Shown: in pieces, positions 1-6,590 of the stretch
Position numbering within the stretch: position 1 is the stretch's first letter
Layout of the letters: the number at the start of each line of letters is the position of its first letter
Assembly: GCA_022775005.1 (NCBI GenBank)
Contig: JALFJR010000040.1
Span: 1 to 33,824, forward strand
Direction of reading: 5' to 3'
DNA from: Parabacteroides sp.
GTDB taxonomy: Bacteria; Bacteroidota; Bacteroidia; Bacteroidales; Tannerellaceae
DNA length: 33,824 bases
Translations under genes and position numbers: made by a program
The notes under the pieces: model-generated
Seen by the model: the letters and a program-made list of their open reading frames with translations, nothing else
The model's database searches: none
Told to the model about the DNA's origin: nothing

Positions 1-146
1 AGAGAAGTTATGTAAGAAAGTGGCGCTTTCGTCGCGCAAACCAACGCCGTTGTTCAGAAAAATGGGGTGGAGCATCTTTTTCTTTGAGCAACCCTTGGTG
101 ATTAGGAAAATACGCGTACCTTTGTGCTCAAATGTTAGGAAGCTTT

Positions 147-367
147 TTGTTGAGCAGTCCGCTCATTTCCTTCTCCTTAAAATAATCACATTATCAAGTA
201 GTTAGCAGAATTGTTCCCCGTGAAACATTGTGTTTATCGCGCCACAAAATGCGCAAAACAGCCCCTTTTTGCTTCATTTATCATTTCGTTGAGCAGTGTT
301 CCACGAATGTTCAACGGATGTTCCACAATGTGTATCAGCGCATTAACGATTTCGGACTGCTCAACAA
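147..367. repeat. 15-bp inverted repeat pair
   Basis: TTGTTGAGCAGTCCG at 147-161 is matched exactly by its reverse complement at 353-367. A third partial copy, GTTGAGCAGT, lies at 288-297, directly before the first TGTTCCAC unit. The arms enclose the parS-like site and the first part of the 11-bp array. Confidence 0.6.
212..227. other. parS-like 16-mer
   Basis: The sequence TGTTCCCCGTGAAACA differs at one position from the widely conserved chromosomal parS consensus TGTTNCACGTGAAACA, the ParB binding site used in chromosome segregation. The mismatch is in the central CACGTG core, so binding is uncertain. Related half-site-like sequences follow at 297-408. No parA/parB gene is in the window. 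Confidence 0.3.
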
Positions 368-408
368 AAGTCCGTGGAACATTATGTTCCACGGAATGTT
401 CCACGGCC
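297..408. repeat. 11-bp phased TGTTCCAC repeats with palindrome
   Basis: Units starting with TGTTCCAC or TGTTCAAC lie at 297, 308 and 319 (exact 11-bp spacing) and at 385 and 397 (12 bp). A perfect inverted repeat at 372-394 has 11-bp arms (CCGTGGAACAT and its complement) around one central T. TGTTCCAC equals the left half of a parS site, so these may be protein-binding half sites; iteron-like or decayed repeats are alternatives. No credible coding sequence covers the region. Confidence 0.6.
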
Positions 409-472
409 CGATTGCGTCATTTCATGGAGCAGTTTTCCCCCGTTTTGTCAATACCTAATACTATATAATGTT

Positions 473-486
473 CACGCGCGCGCGTG
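473..486. repeat. Alternating CG palindrome
   Basis: CACGCGCGCGCGTG is a 14-bp perfect palindrome of alternating purine and pyrimidine, a composition prone to Z-DNA. It stands just before the 11-bp tandem array. No function can be assigned. Confidence 0.4.
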
Positions 487-490
487 GCCC

Positions 491-534
491 GGACGCAACC
501 TGGACGCAACCTGGGCACAATCCGGACGCAAAGA
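491..534. repeat. 11-bp tandem array (GGACGCAACCT)
   Basis: Four contiguous 11-bp units: two identical GGACGCAACCT copies (491-501, 502-512), a diverged GGGCACAATCC (513-523) and GGACGCAAAGA (524-534). An inverted partial copy, TTGCGTCC, follows at 537-544. The period equals that of the TGTTCCAC array upstream and half that of the array at 631. Confidence 0.65.
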
Positions 535-566
535 CCTTGCGTCCCTACCAGCTGTGATTATTTTCC

Positions 567-594
567 CAGTTAGGAAAAAATTTTTCCCTAACTG
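567..594. repeat. Inverted repeat CAGTTAGG...CCTAACTG
   Basis: An 8-bp perfect stem (CAGTTAGG with CCTAACTG) encloses an A-run followed by a T-run that can pair further. The CCAGTTAG motif recurs in the 22-bp array at 33383, near the other end of the window. It has no trailing T-tract of its own, so terminator activity is not obvious. Confidence 0.45.
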
Positions 595-630
595 AGGAGA
601 TAAATACGGTTGCTGATAGGCGTAAATTCT

Positions 631-758
631 GTTGCCCGTAATTTTGAAAAGTGTTGCCCGTGGTTTTGGAAAACGTTGCCCGTAGTTTTTTCAGCCGTTG
701 GCCGATGGTTTTTCAAAACGTTGCCCGTGATTTTTTCGAACCACGGGCAACGTTTTTT
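631..758 (+). repeat. 22-bp tandem array ending in a terminator-like hairpin
   Basis: GTTGCCCGT-type units begin at 631, 653, 675, 697 (variant GTTGGCCGA) and 720, a period of 22-23 bp, each followed by a T-rich half such as AGTTTT. The last unit pairs with an inverted copy: AAAACGTTGCCCGTG at 715-729 is perfectly complementary to 742-756, and T753-758 makes it look like a Rho-independent terminator on the plus strand. The same family occurs at 20599-20704. It is not CRISPR: units abut, with no unique spacers. Confidence 0.75.
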
Positions 759-789
759 CGACGGGTTGACGGAAGGCTAAAAAACAAGT

Positions 790-819
790 GAGACGGTGCA
801 GCTCGCGCTGGACCGTCTC
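790..819. other. Strong GC-rich hairpin
   Basis: GAGACGGT (790-797) pairs with ACCGTCTC (812-819), and CAGC (799-802) pairs with GCTG (807-810) inside it, separated by one G-G mismatch and closed by a TCGC loop. No T-run follows, so it is not a classic terminator. It could be a structured RNA element or a remnant of a mobile sequence. Confidence 0.4.
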
Positions 820-879
820 TACATTTAACCGTTTTAAACAAAAAGAAAAAGTGAGTTAAGGCTTAGATTGCTAACAAAA

Positions 880-957
880 TTAGGGAATACTATTTAGTTG
901 CCCAAGCATCACCGGCTTCTTTTGATGATTTTTCACAGAGCAGGCTCTTTTTTGCAT
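880..957 (-). CDS. Possible 25-residue small ORF
   Basis: An ATG-initiated frame of 25 codons, basic and with one Cys, is preceded by AGGAAG about 7 bases before the start, an SD-like sequence unusual for this genome. It runs opposite to rnz and its upstream region overlaps the predicted rnz promoter. I do not recognise the product (it ends with LGQLNSIP). With a frame this short, chance is a serious alternative. Confidence 0.15.
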   Translation of the reverse strand: MQKRACSVKNHQKKPVMLGQLNSIP

Positions 958-958
958 T

Positions 959-987
959 TTTGTTGCTTCCTATTTACATTATCTTTG
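959..987 (+). promoter_or_regulatory. Probable rnz promoter
   Basis: TATCTTTG at 980-987 matches the Bacteroidota -7 box TAnnTTTG. A TTTG at 959-962 could be the -33 box, but the spacer is 17 bp, slightly short. An alternating TA tract lies just before the rnz start codon. Confidence 0.5.
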
Positions 988-1027
988 TTGCTACAACAGC
1001 AACTATACATATATATATATTATTGTC

Positions 1028-1942
1028 ATGGCAGATTTTGATGTTACGATATTGGGATGCGGCTCCGCCCTACCCACCACACGCCACTTGGCCTCCTCGC
1101 AAGTAGTCGATTTGCGGGACAAACTTTACATGATCGATTGCGGGGAGGGCACGCAGGTACAGATGCGCCACCAGCATATCAAGTTCAGCCGGCTGAACCA
1201 CATCTTCATCTCTCACCTGCATGGCGATCATTGCTTTGGGCTTCCAGGCTTGGTCTCTACGCTGGGCATGCTGGGACGGCTGGGCGAATTGGTGATTCAT
1301 GGGCCGGCAGCCGTGGAGGAATTCATGCGCCCCATGCTCGACCTGTTTTGCAAAGGCCTGCCTTTCGAGGTGCGCTTCAACGCCATCGACCCCACGCAGC
1401 ATCAGTTAGTGATGGAAGACCGCTCGCTGAAGGTCTATTCCCTGCCGTTGAAACATCGCATTCCCTGCTGCGGCTACCTTTTCGCGGAGAAACCCAAGGC
1501 GCCACACATCCTGCGCGAGATGACCGATTTCTACCAGGTGCCGGTGGCTATGATGCAGCATATCAAGGAGGGAGCCGACTTCGTCACGCCCGAGGGCGAG
1601 GTGATTCCCAACAGCCGCCTGACCCGTCCAGCCACGTCGCCCAAACGGTATGCCTACTGCTCCGACACGGCTTTCCGGCCCTCGCTGATTCCCTACATCG
1701 AGGGGGTGGATCTGCTCTATCACGAGGCCACATTTGCCGAGTGCGACGCCGCCCGCGCCAAAGAGACGTTTCACAGCACGGCCCGGCAGGCAGCCCAGAT
1801 CGCCAAGGAGGCACACGTGAAGCGCTTAGTGATCGGCCATTATTCCGCACGCTATGAAGAGCTGGATCAGCTGAAGCAGGAGGCCGACAGCCTTTTCCCC
1901 GGCACGATCTTGGGCAACGAGGGGCTGCGGCTGACCCTGTAG
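1028..1942 (+). CDS. rnz: Ribonuclease Z (tRNase Z)
   Basis: This 304-residue metallo-beta-lactamase-fold nuclease removes the 3' trailer of tRNA precursors, in the cytoplasm, so that CCA can be added or exposed. The family hallmark HxHxDH is seen at residues 63-68 within SHLHGDH, followed by GLPGL, which is typical of tRNase Z. Later metal-ligand motifs are also present: SDT near residue 213, a YHEATF block, and GHYSARY near the C terminus. Length and ends fit the ElaC-type short form. It starts at the ATG just after the TA-rich tract, downstream of a -7 box. The tRNA gene in this window (11237-11310) lacks an encoded CCA, consistent with a need for this enzyme. It appears monocistronic: another promoter follows its stop codon. 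Confidence 0.96.
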   Translation: MADFDVTILGCGSALPTTRHLASSQVVDLRDKLYMIDCGEGTQVQMRHQHIKFSRLNHIFISHLHGDHCFGLPGLVSTLGMLGRLGELVIHGPAAVEEFMRPMLDLFCKGLPFEVRFNAIDPTQHQLVMEDRSLKVYSLPLKHRIPCCGYLFAEKPKAPHILREMTDFYQVPVAMMQHIKEGADFVTPEGEVIPNSRLTRPATSPKRYAYCSDTAFRPSLIPYIEGVDLLYHEATFAECDAARAKETFHSTARQAAQIAKEAHVKRLVIGHYSARYEELDQLKQEADSLFPGTILGNEGLRLTL

Positions 1943-1976
1943 GGCTGTCCCAGAAATGAAAAAGCGGTAAATCCTT

Positions 1977-2006
1977 TTTGGATATGCCAAAAACTTCCTA
2001 TATTTG
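1977..2006 (+). promoter_or_regulatory. Promoter of the small secreted protein
   Basis: TTTG at 1977-1980, an 18-bp spacer, then TATATTTG at 1999-2006 fit the Bacteroidota promoter pattern. The GTG at 2006 lies inside this element, which argues that the ATG at 2027 is the true start of the downstream gene. Confidence 0.6.
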
Positions 2007-2026
2007 TGCCACTTTCAAATAGGTAT

Positions 2027-2350
2027 ATGAAGACAGGGCATATCATCGCTTTAGCGCTTGCCTTACTGGCAAGTCATCCGGTTTACGCAATGAGCCGCGA
2101 CCCGGAGGTGAGGCCTCATGTCGTCGCACAGCAAACCGACCCGGAAGCGATAGAGATTACCTCGTCGGAGAATCGCATCCAAGTCTATAATGCCCCCGTA
2201 GGCAGCAAATTAGAGATTTACAGCGTGGTCGGCATCAAGGTGAAGGAGATCGAGATCAAGCAACCGACCGCCGAATATACGCTCAGCATCGCCAAGGGCT
2301 ATTACATCATCCGCATCGCCGACACCGTGCGCAAGGTGGCGATTCGCTAA
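2027..2350 (+). CDS. Small secreted protein with T9SS-like C-terminal sorting domain
   Basis: A 107-residue protein. Residues 1-22 form a clear Sec signal peptide (MKTGHIIALALALLASHPVYA). After a short linker, residues about 44-107 resemble the type A C-terminal sorting domain of the type IX secretion system: a VYNAPVG turn, LEIYSVVGIKVKEIEI strands, then the GYYIIRI and VRKVAIR ending typical of that family. Proteins carrying this domain are normally large and are exported across the outer membrane by T9SS. Here there is practically no cargo between signal and tail, so it could be a remnant, a standalone modulator, or simply an Ig-like domain. The ATG at 2027 is preferred over the GTG at 2006, which lies in the -7 box. 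No T9SS component genes are in the window. Confidence 0.75.
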   Translation: MKTGHIIALALALLASHPVYAMSRDPEVRPHVVAQQTDPEAIEITSSENRIQVYNAPVGSKLEIYSVVGIKVKEIEIKQPTAEYTLSIAKGYYIIRIADTVRKVAIR

Positions 2351-2398
2351 TTAACACCCCATCCGTTTGCATTTCTCCACGAAATAGCTAACTTTGCT

Positions 2399-2406
2399 CC
2401 GATTTC
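2399..2406 (+). promoter_or_regulatory. -7 promoter box before the barrel protein
   Basis: TAACTTTG matches TAnnTTTG about 20 bases before the start codon at 2427. A TTTG at 2366 is too far away (29 bp) to be a normal -33 box, so the upstream half is unclear. Confidence 0.45.
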
Positions 2407-2426
2407 ACACATAAAATTGATCGAGG

Positions 2427-3062
2427 ATGAAGAGACTGATTGTGTTCGTAGGGATGGCCTTGGCCTTGGTGTTACCGGCTAAAGCGCAAGTGGCCTTTGG
2501 AGCCCGAGTAGGAGGAGCCTATTCCAGTTTGATCCAGAAGGTGAACGACCGCTCGGAGTCGGGGGCACGCTTCGGATTCAGCGTGGCCGGCTTGGCTGAG
2601 ATACCCCTGACCGCCAACAAGAAATGGCACCTTCGTCCGGAGATCGCCTTCATGAACCAAGGCGGCGCCTACTATTCCAACCAAGACGTGAACGGCATGG
2701 CCCTGCACAACAAGTGCTGGTATTACTCCCTGCAAGTGCCTATCAACGTGGCTTTCCGGATGAAATTCACGGATGTCTATCTGACGGTATTCGCCGGTCC
2801 GGCTGTTGACTTCTCGCTCTTCGGCAAGATGAAAAGCCGCGAGACCAATCCCGACCTGCACTTCGGCGTCTCGGAGGAGAAAGACCTGAAGCCTTGCGAC
2901 TTCGGCATCAACCTGGGCATGGCGGTGGAATACAACAAGTTCTTCTTCCAGCTCAACGCCCTCACCGGCATGATCGACCGCCGTGCCACCAAGCGCGAGG
3001 GAGAGACCTCGGTGTATCAGAACAACGTCACCCTGTCGGTCGGTTACTTTTTCCGGAAATAG
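2427..3062 (+). CDS. Outer-membrane beta-barrel protein (PorT-like family)
   Basis: A 211-residue protein with a signal peptide (MKRLIVFVGMALALVLPAKAQ) and mature sequence starting VAFGARVGGAYSSL, the typical opening of small Bacteroidota beta-barrel proteins. Alternating amphipathic strands run through the protein (for example WHLRPEIAFMNQGG, YSLQVPINVAFRMKF, VYLTVFAGPAVDFSLFG). It ends VTLSVGYFFRK, an aromatic-rich final strand as needed for outer-membrane insertion. The family is broad and its role in most members is unknown; some relatives assist T9SS assembly, but nothing here proves that. It stands alone between its own -7 box and the promoter of the ribosomal cluster. Confidence 0.85.
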   Translation: MKRLIVFVGMALALVLPAKAQVAFGARVGGAYSSLIQKVNDRSESGARFGFSVAGLAEIPLTANKKWHLRPEIAFMNQGGAYYSNQDVNGMALHNKCWYYSLQVPINVAFRMKFTDVYLTVFAGPAVDFSLFGKMKSRETNPDLHFGVSEEKDLKPCDFGINLGMAVEYNKFFFQLNALTGMIDRRATKREGETSVYQNNVTLSVGYFFRK

Positions 3063-3114
3063 CGCCCCACCGCAGGCACTGCTCGCATAATAACTTGAAA
3101 AATAGTTGGATTTG

Positions 3115-3145
3115 TTTGGTAATTCGGAGAAAAGCCGTACCTTTG
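3115..3145 (+). promoter_or_regulatory. Promoter of the rplM-rpsI operon
   Basis: TTTG at 3115-3118, a 19-bp spacer and TACCTTTG at 3138-3145 are an essentially perfect Bacteroidota housekeeping promoter. Transcription should start near 3152, leaving a leader of roughly 115 bases before rplM. Confidence 0.8.
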
Positions 3146-3149
3146 CAAG

Positions 3150-3269
3150 CCGATTATTATCAAATTGTACTAACAGTTTAGCACTTAACCTGTTGCTGAA
3201 TCATAGTGTCCGAGGAGGCACGGGGAGAGGCTGGTTTTTTGAGTTATTAATTAATTTAATTTTTAAGCA
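3150..3269 (+). promoter_or_regulatory. rplM 5' leader
   Basis: The transcribed leader of about 120 bases holds no ORF of note. It has a G-rich segment with CCG/CGG and GAGG blocks (3210-3232), a T6 run (3235-3240) and an AT-rich stretch just before the GTG start. The length and the G-rich-then-T arrangement are suggestive of a ribosomal-protein autoregulatory leader, but I cannot match a known structure. Confidence 0.3.
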
Positions 3270-3725
3270 GTGGATACTTTAAGTTTTAAGACCATTTCTG
3301 CAAACAAGGCAACTGTAAACAAAGAGTGGGTCATTGTTGACGCCGAGGGCCAGACGTTAGGTCGCCTTTGCGCAAAGGTAGCGAAGCTTTTGCGTGGTAA
3401 GTACAAACCCAATTTCACTCCGCACGTTGACTGTGGTGATAACGTCATTATCATCAATGCAGAGAAAGTCGTTCTGACTGGTAACAAGTGGAACGATCGT
3501 ATTTATTTGAGATATACCGGATATCCCGGTGGACAGATCGCGTATACGCCGGCTGACCTTTTGGGCAAGGGCGCAGACCGTTTGTTCCGTAAAGTAGTTA
3601 AGGGTATGTTGCCCAAGAACCGTCTGGGCGCGAAATTGCTGGGAAACATGTATGTTTACGCAGGCAGCGAGCACAAGCACGAGGCGCAGCAACCTAAGTT
3701 AATCGATATAAACTCATATAAATAA
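3270..3725 (+). CDS. rplM: 50S ribosomal protein L13
   Basis: Ribosomal protein uL13 is an early-assembly protein that binds 23S rRNA. The 151-residue product has the expected Bacteroidales opening MDTLSFKTISANKATV, the conserved WVIVDAEGQTLGRLCAKVAKLLRGKYKPNFTPHVDCGDNV block and a C-terminal YVYAGSEHKHEAQQP. The start codon is GTG, chosen because the MDTLS N terminus is characteristic of the order. It is five bases upstream of rpsI, the universal L13-S9 pairing, and the pair is driven by the promoter at 3115-3145. Confidence 0.97.
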   Translation: MDTLSFKTISANKATVNKEWVIVDAEGQTLGRLCAKVAKLLRGKYKPNFTPHVDCGDNVIIINAEKVVLTGNKWNDRIYLRYTGYPGGQIAYTPADLLGKGADRLFRKVVKGMLPKNRLGAKLLGNMYVYAGSEHKHEAQQPKLIDINSYK

Positions 3726-3730
3726 TCACG

Positions 3731-4117
3731 ATGGAAGTAGTAAATGCAATCGGAAGACGTAAGGCCGCAGTGGCACGCGTTTTCGTAAGCGAGGGTACAG
3801 GAAAGATCACCATCAACAAGCGCGAGTTGGAGAAGTACTTCCCCTCTTCAATCCTTCAGTTTATCGTAAAGCAGCCGTTGACAAAGCTGAACGTAGCTGA
3901 GCAATATGATATCAAGATCAACCTCGATGGTGGTGGTTTCAAGGGTCAGTCAGAGGCTGCTCGCTTGGCAATCGCTCGTGCGTTGGTAAAGATCAATCCG
4001 GAGGATAAGGCAACCTTGCGCGCAGAGGGCTTCATCACACGTGATCCCCGTGCTGTTGAGCGTAAGAAACCGGGTCGTCCGAAGGCTCGTAGGAGATTCC
4101 AGTTCAGTAAGCGTTAA
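3731..4117 (+). CDS. rpsI: 30S ribosomal protein S9
   Basis: Ribosomal protein uS9 sits in the head of the small subunit; its basic C-terminal tail reaches toward the P-site tRNA. The 128-residue product opens MEVVNAIGRRKAAVARVFV, includes the conserved GGGFKGQSEAARLAIARAL, and finishes with the diagnostic basic tail RKKPGRPKARRRFQFSKR. It lies five bases after rplM. A 137-base gap follows before rpsB, long enough for a separate leader or promoter; it has no gene, and I could not fix a promoter in it. Confidence 0.97.
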   Translation: MEVVNAIGRRKAAVARVFVSEGTGKITINKRELEKYFPSSILQFIVKQPLTKLNVAEQYDIKINLDGGGFKGQSEAARLAIARALVKINPEDKATLRAEGFITRDPRAVERKKPGRPKARRRFQFSKR

Positions 4118-4254
4118 TGTTATTTGTGAGTCTCTTACAAGTAAAGCGAAGCGTTTAGTATCTAAATTATTAGGACTCTTTTTACATGCTGACATGCAGG
4201 AAGACTACCTGATAGTTGAAATTAACAAGAAAGTAAACGAATAAAGAAAAAACA

Positions 4255-5091
4255 ATGTCAAGAGTAAATTTTGATCAATTATTAGAGGCAGGTGTACACT
4301 TCGGACACTTAAAAAGAAAGTGGAACCCCGCTATGGCTCCCTATATCTTCATGGAGCGCAATGGTATTCATATCATTGACTTATATAAAACAGTTGCCAA
4401 AGTAGATGAAGCTGCTGAGGTATTGAAGAACTTGGCTAAGCAAGGCAAGAAAGTGCTTTTCGTAGCTACCAAAAAACAGGCTAAACAAGTAGTAGCCGAC
4501 ATGGCGACCTCCGTTGGCATGCCTTACGTGATCGAGCGTTGGCCGGGTGGTATGTTGACCAACTTCCCGACAATCCGCAAGGCGATCAAGAAGATGACCA
4601 CCATCGACAAGATGGCTGAGGAGGGTACATTTGATAATCTTTCCAAAAGAGAGAAATTGCAGATCACTCGCCAGCGTGCGAAGTTGGAGAAGACATTGGG
4701 CTCTATCGTTGATTTGACCCGTCTGCCGTCAGCTTTGTTCGTTGTTGACGTGATGAAAGAGCATATCGCTGTTGCCGAGGCTAACCGTCTGGGTATCCCC
4801 GTATTCGCGATGGTCGATACGAACTCTAACCCCAACAACGTGGACTATGTGATCCCCGCAAACGATGACGCTACAAAATCTGTAGAGGTGATCTTGGGCG
4901 CGATCTGCGAGGCCATGAACGAGGGTTTGCAAGAGCGTAAGGCTGAGAAGCAGGACGCTGAGGCTGCCGGCGAGGCACAGAAGAAAGAGCGCAAGGCGAA
5001 GGCTCCGGTTAAGAAAGAGCGTGCAAAGAAAGAGGATGACGAAGCTTTGAACGCTAACGTAGCTGGTAAGTTCGCTAAAGACGAGGAATAA
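4255..5091 (+). CDS. rpsB: 30S ribosomal protein S2
   Basis: Ribosomal protein uS2 binds late on the body/head junction of the 30S subunit. The 278-residue product contains the S2 signatures VHFGHLKRKWNPAMAPYIF near the N terminus and NRLGIPVFAMVDTNSNP further on. After residue about 230 there is a charged Lys/Ala/Glu-rich tail (QKKERKAKAPVKKERAKKED), an extension seen in Bacteroidales S2. It is followed by a strong terminator at 5109-5168, so tsf probably depends on partial read-through or its own promoter. Confidence 0.97.
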   Translation: MSRVNFDQLLEAGVHFGHLKRKWNPAMAPYIFMERNGIHIIDLYKTVAKVDEAAEVLKNLAKQGKKVLFVATKKQAKQVVADMATSVGMPYVIERWPGGMLTNFPTIRKAIKKMTTIDKMAEEGTFDNLSKREKLQITRQRAKLEKTLGSIVDLTRLPSALFVVDVMKEHIAVAEANRLGIPVFAMVDTNSNPNNVDYVIPANDDATKSVEVILGAICEAMNEGLQERKAEKQDAEAAGEAQKKERKAKAPVKKERAKKEDDEALNANVAGKFAKDEE

Positions 5092-5108
5092 TTTCTTGAA
5101 TGTAACAC

Positions 5109-5168
5109 AGCGGTATGTCTGCTCGACGTTTGGCTTTTGTCATCCGCCAGAAGGCATACCGCTTTTTT
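5109..5168 (+). terminator. Rho-independent terminator between rpsB and tsf
   Basis: AGCGGTATG at 5109-5117 pairs with CATACCGCT at 5155-5163, with a long loop, followed by T5164-5168. The position inside the usual rpsB-tsf operon suggests attenuation of tsf relative to rpsB. Confidence 0.75.
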
Positions 5169-5207
5169 CAAATCAGATCATTAACATTTTAAATAAAGAA
5201 AAAGAAT

Positions 5208-6197
5208 ATGGCTGTTACACTGGCTGATATAACCAAGCTGCGCAAATTGAGTGGAGCTGGTATGATGGATTGCAAGAAGGCGTTGACCGAGGCTGAGGGC
5301 GACATCGACAAGGCAATGGAGATTATCCGTAAGAAGGGACAGGCGATCGCCGCTAAGCGTTCGGATCGCGACGCTTCTGAGGGTTGCGTATTGGCAAAGA
5401 AGGATGGTGGCTTCGCCGCTATCATCGCCTTGAAGTGCGAGACTGACTTCGTTGCGAAGAACGCTGATTTCGTAGCTTTGACACAGGCTATCCTCGACGC
5501 TGCCGTAGCAAACAAGTGCCAAACACTGGACGAGGTGAAGGCTTTGCCGATGGGCAACGGTACGGTACAGGATGCGGTTACAGATCGCAGCGGTATCACG
5601 GGTGAGAAGATGGAGCTGGATGGCTACAACGTAGTTGAGGGTCCGTTCACCGCAATTTACAATCACATGAACAAGAACCAACTCTGCACGATCGCCGCTT
5701 TCAACAAGGAGTCAGAAGAGGCTGCGCACAACGTAGTGATGCAGATCGCCGCTATGAACCCGTTGGCCATCGACGAGGCAGGTGTTTCTGAGGAGGTTAA
5801 GGAGAAGGAGATCGCCGTAGCTATCGAGAAGACCAAGGCTGAGCAGGTGCAGAAGGCTGTTGAGGCTGCTTTGAAGAAGGCTGGCTTGAACCCCGCACAC
5901 TTCGACAGCGAGGATCACATGGAGAGCAACATGGCGAAGGGCTGGATCACGGCTGAGGACATCGCTAAGGCGAAGGAGATCATGACAACTACGGCTGAGC
6001 AGAAGGCTGCTAACCTGCCGCAGCAGATGATCGAGAACATCGCCAAGGGTCGCTTGAGCAAGTTCTTGAAAGAGGTTTGCTTGCTGAACCAGGAGGACAT
6101 CATGGATCCGAAGAAGACGGTTCGCGAGGCGATGAAAGCTGCTGACGCTGAGTTGCAGATCTTGGCGTTCAAGCGTTTCACATTGCGTGCTGAGTAA
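5208..6197 (+). CDS. tsf: Translation elongation factor Ts
   Basis: EF-Ts is the nucleotide exchange factor that recycles EF-Tu-GDP to EF-Tu-GTP in the cytoplasm. The 329-residue product begins with the UBA-like domain MAVTLADITKLRKLSGAGMMDCKKALTEAEGD and carries the family motif of the core domain ALKCETDFVAKN around residues 74-85, which contacts the EF-Tu nucleotide pocket. The C-terminal part ends in ILAFKRFTLRAE. It lies 116 bases after rpsB, with a terminator between the two and another after its own stop codon. Confidence 0.97.
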   Translation: MAVTLADITKLRKLSGAGMMDCKKALTEAEGDIDKAMEIIRKKGQAIAAKRSDRDASEGCVLAKKDGGFAAIIALKCETDFVAKNADFVALTQAILDAAVANKCQTLDEVKALPMGNGTVQDAVTDRSGITGEKMELDGYNVVEGPFTAIYNHMNKNQLCTIAAFNKESEEAAHNVVMQIAAMNPLAIDEAGVSEEVKEKEIAVAIEKTKAEQVQKAVEAALKKAGLNPAHFDSEDHMESNMAKGWITAEDIAKAKEIMTTTAEQKAANLPQQMIENIAKGRLSKFLKEVCLLNQEDIMDPKKTVREAMKAADAELQILAFKRFTLRAE

Positions 6198-6218
6198 TTG
6201 ACGCATCAATAGAATGGG

Positions 6219-6257
6219 AGCGGGATTGCCGAAGTGAATTGGCAACCCCGCTTTTTT
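6219..6257 (+). terminator. tsf terminator
   Basis: AGCGGGATTGCC (6219-6230) pairs with GGCAACCCCGCT (6241-6252) with a single A-C mismatch, followed by a T-run to 6257. This closes the translation cluster. Confidence 0.85.
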
Positions 6258-6590
6258 ATGTTTTTATGACGAGATCAGCCAAGTAGCGACGTTACCACTG
6301 CGACTCAACCCTTTCCAAGGCAGAAGTCATGCTCACCATATAAGCAACATGAAAGGAGCGTCGATAAGCGTGCCAGACGAGCTGACACTCCGCAAGAGGA
6401 CCATTATGGAAACCGTGAACAACGCACATAGCTTGCTTTATTCTGAGCCACAACTTCGCCGAGGTCTGGCGGTAGTCACCGCATGGCTCAACGCCATCGG
6501 CACCTCCTTGGGTGTGAATGCCTGCGTGGGGTAGCGAGGGGGTTAGATAGTGGAGAGGACTGAGGATCCCAGCCCCCCTCCGCTTTGCCA
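6258..6590. other. Gap with one weak smalltalk-like frame
   Basis: No well-supported gene. A plus-strand frame of 61 codons (6349-6534, internal ATG at 6406) ends AWLNAIGTSLGVNACVG, which loosely resembles the end of the tiny Bacteroidales proteins annotated as smalltalk (typically a hydrophobic stretch then TTLGVxSC). The rest of the frame does not look like that family, so it may be a decayed copy or chance. The right edge carries the imperfect hairpin downstream of the minus-strand peptide gene. Confidence 0.25.
6555..6580 (-). other. Hairpin 3' of the Cys-rich peptide gene
   Basis: An imperfect GGATCC-centred inverted repeat lies just after the minus-strand peptide stop codon. The same sequence, in better paired form, follows the second peptide copy at 21089-21115. 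Neither has a T-run, so it is a conserved 3' structure rather than a standard terminator. Confidence 0.45.

Noticed and set aside
20-595. Overlapping short frames at the left end
   Set aside because: They overlap each other in different frames, contain the repeat arrays, have odd composition, and none has a recognisable domain or promoter.
631-758. CRISPR array
   Set aside because: Units are contiguous and degenerate at 22 bp, with no unique spacers and no cas genes in the window; the same holds for the 41-bp repeats at 19786.
1057-1857. Long second frame over rnz, plus minus-strand frames at 1070-1850
   Set aside because: Shadow frames: rnz carries the catalytic motifs, and the shadows are Arg/His/Gly-rich with no domain.
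5181-6245. Minus-strand frames over tsf
   Set aside because: Antisense shadows of a highly biased gene; no motif or promoter.
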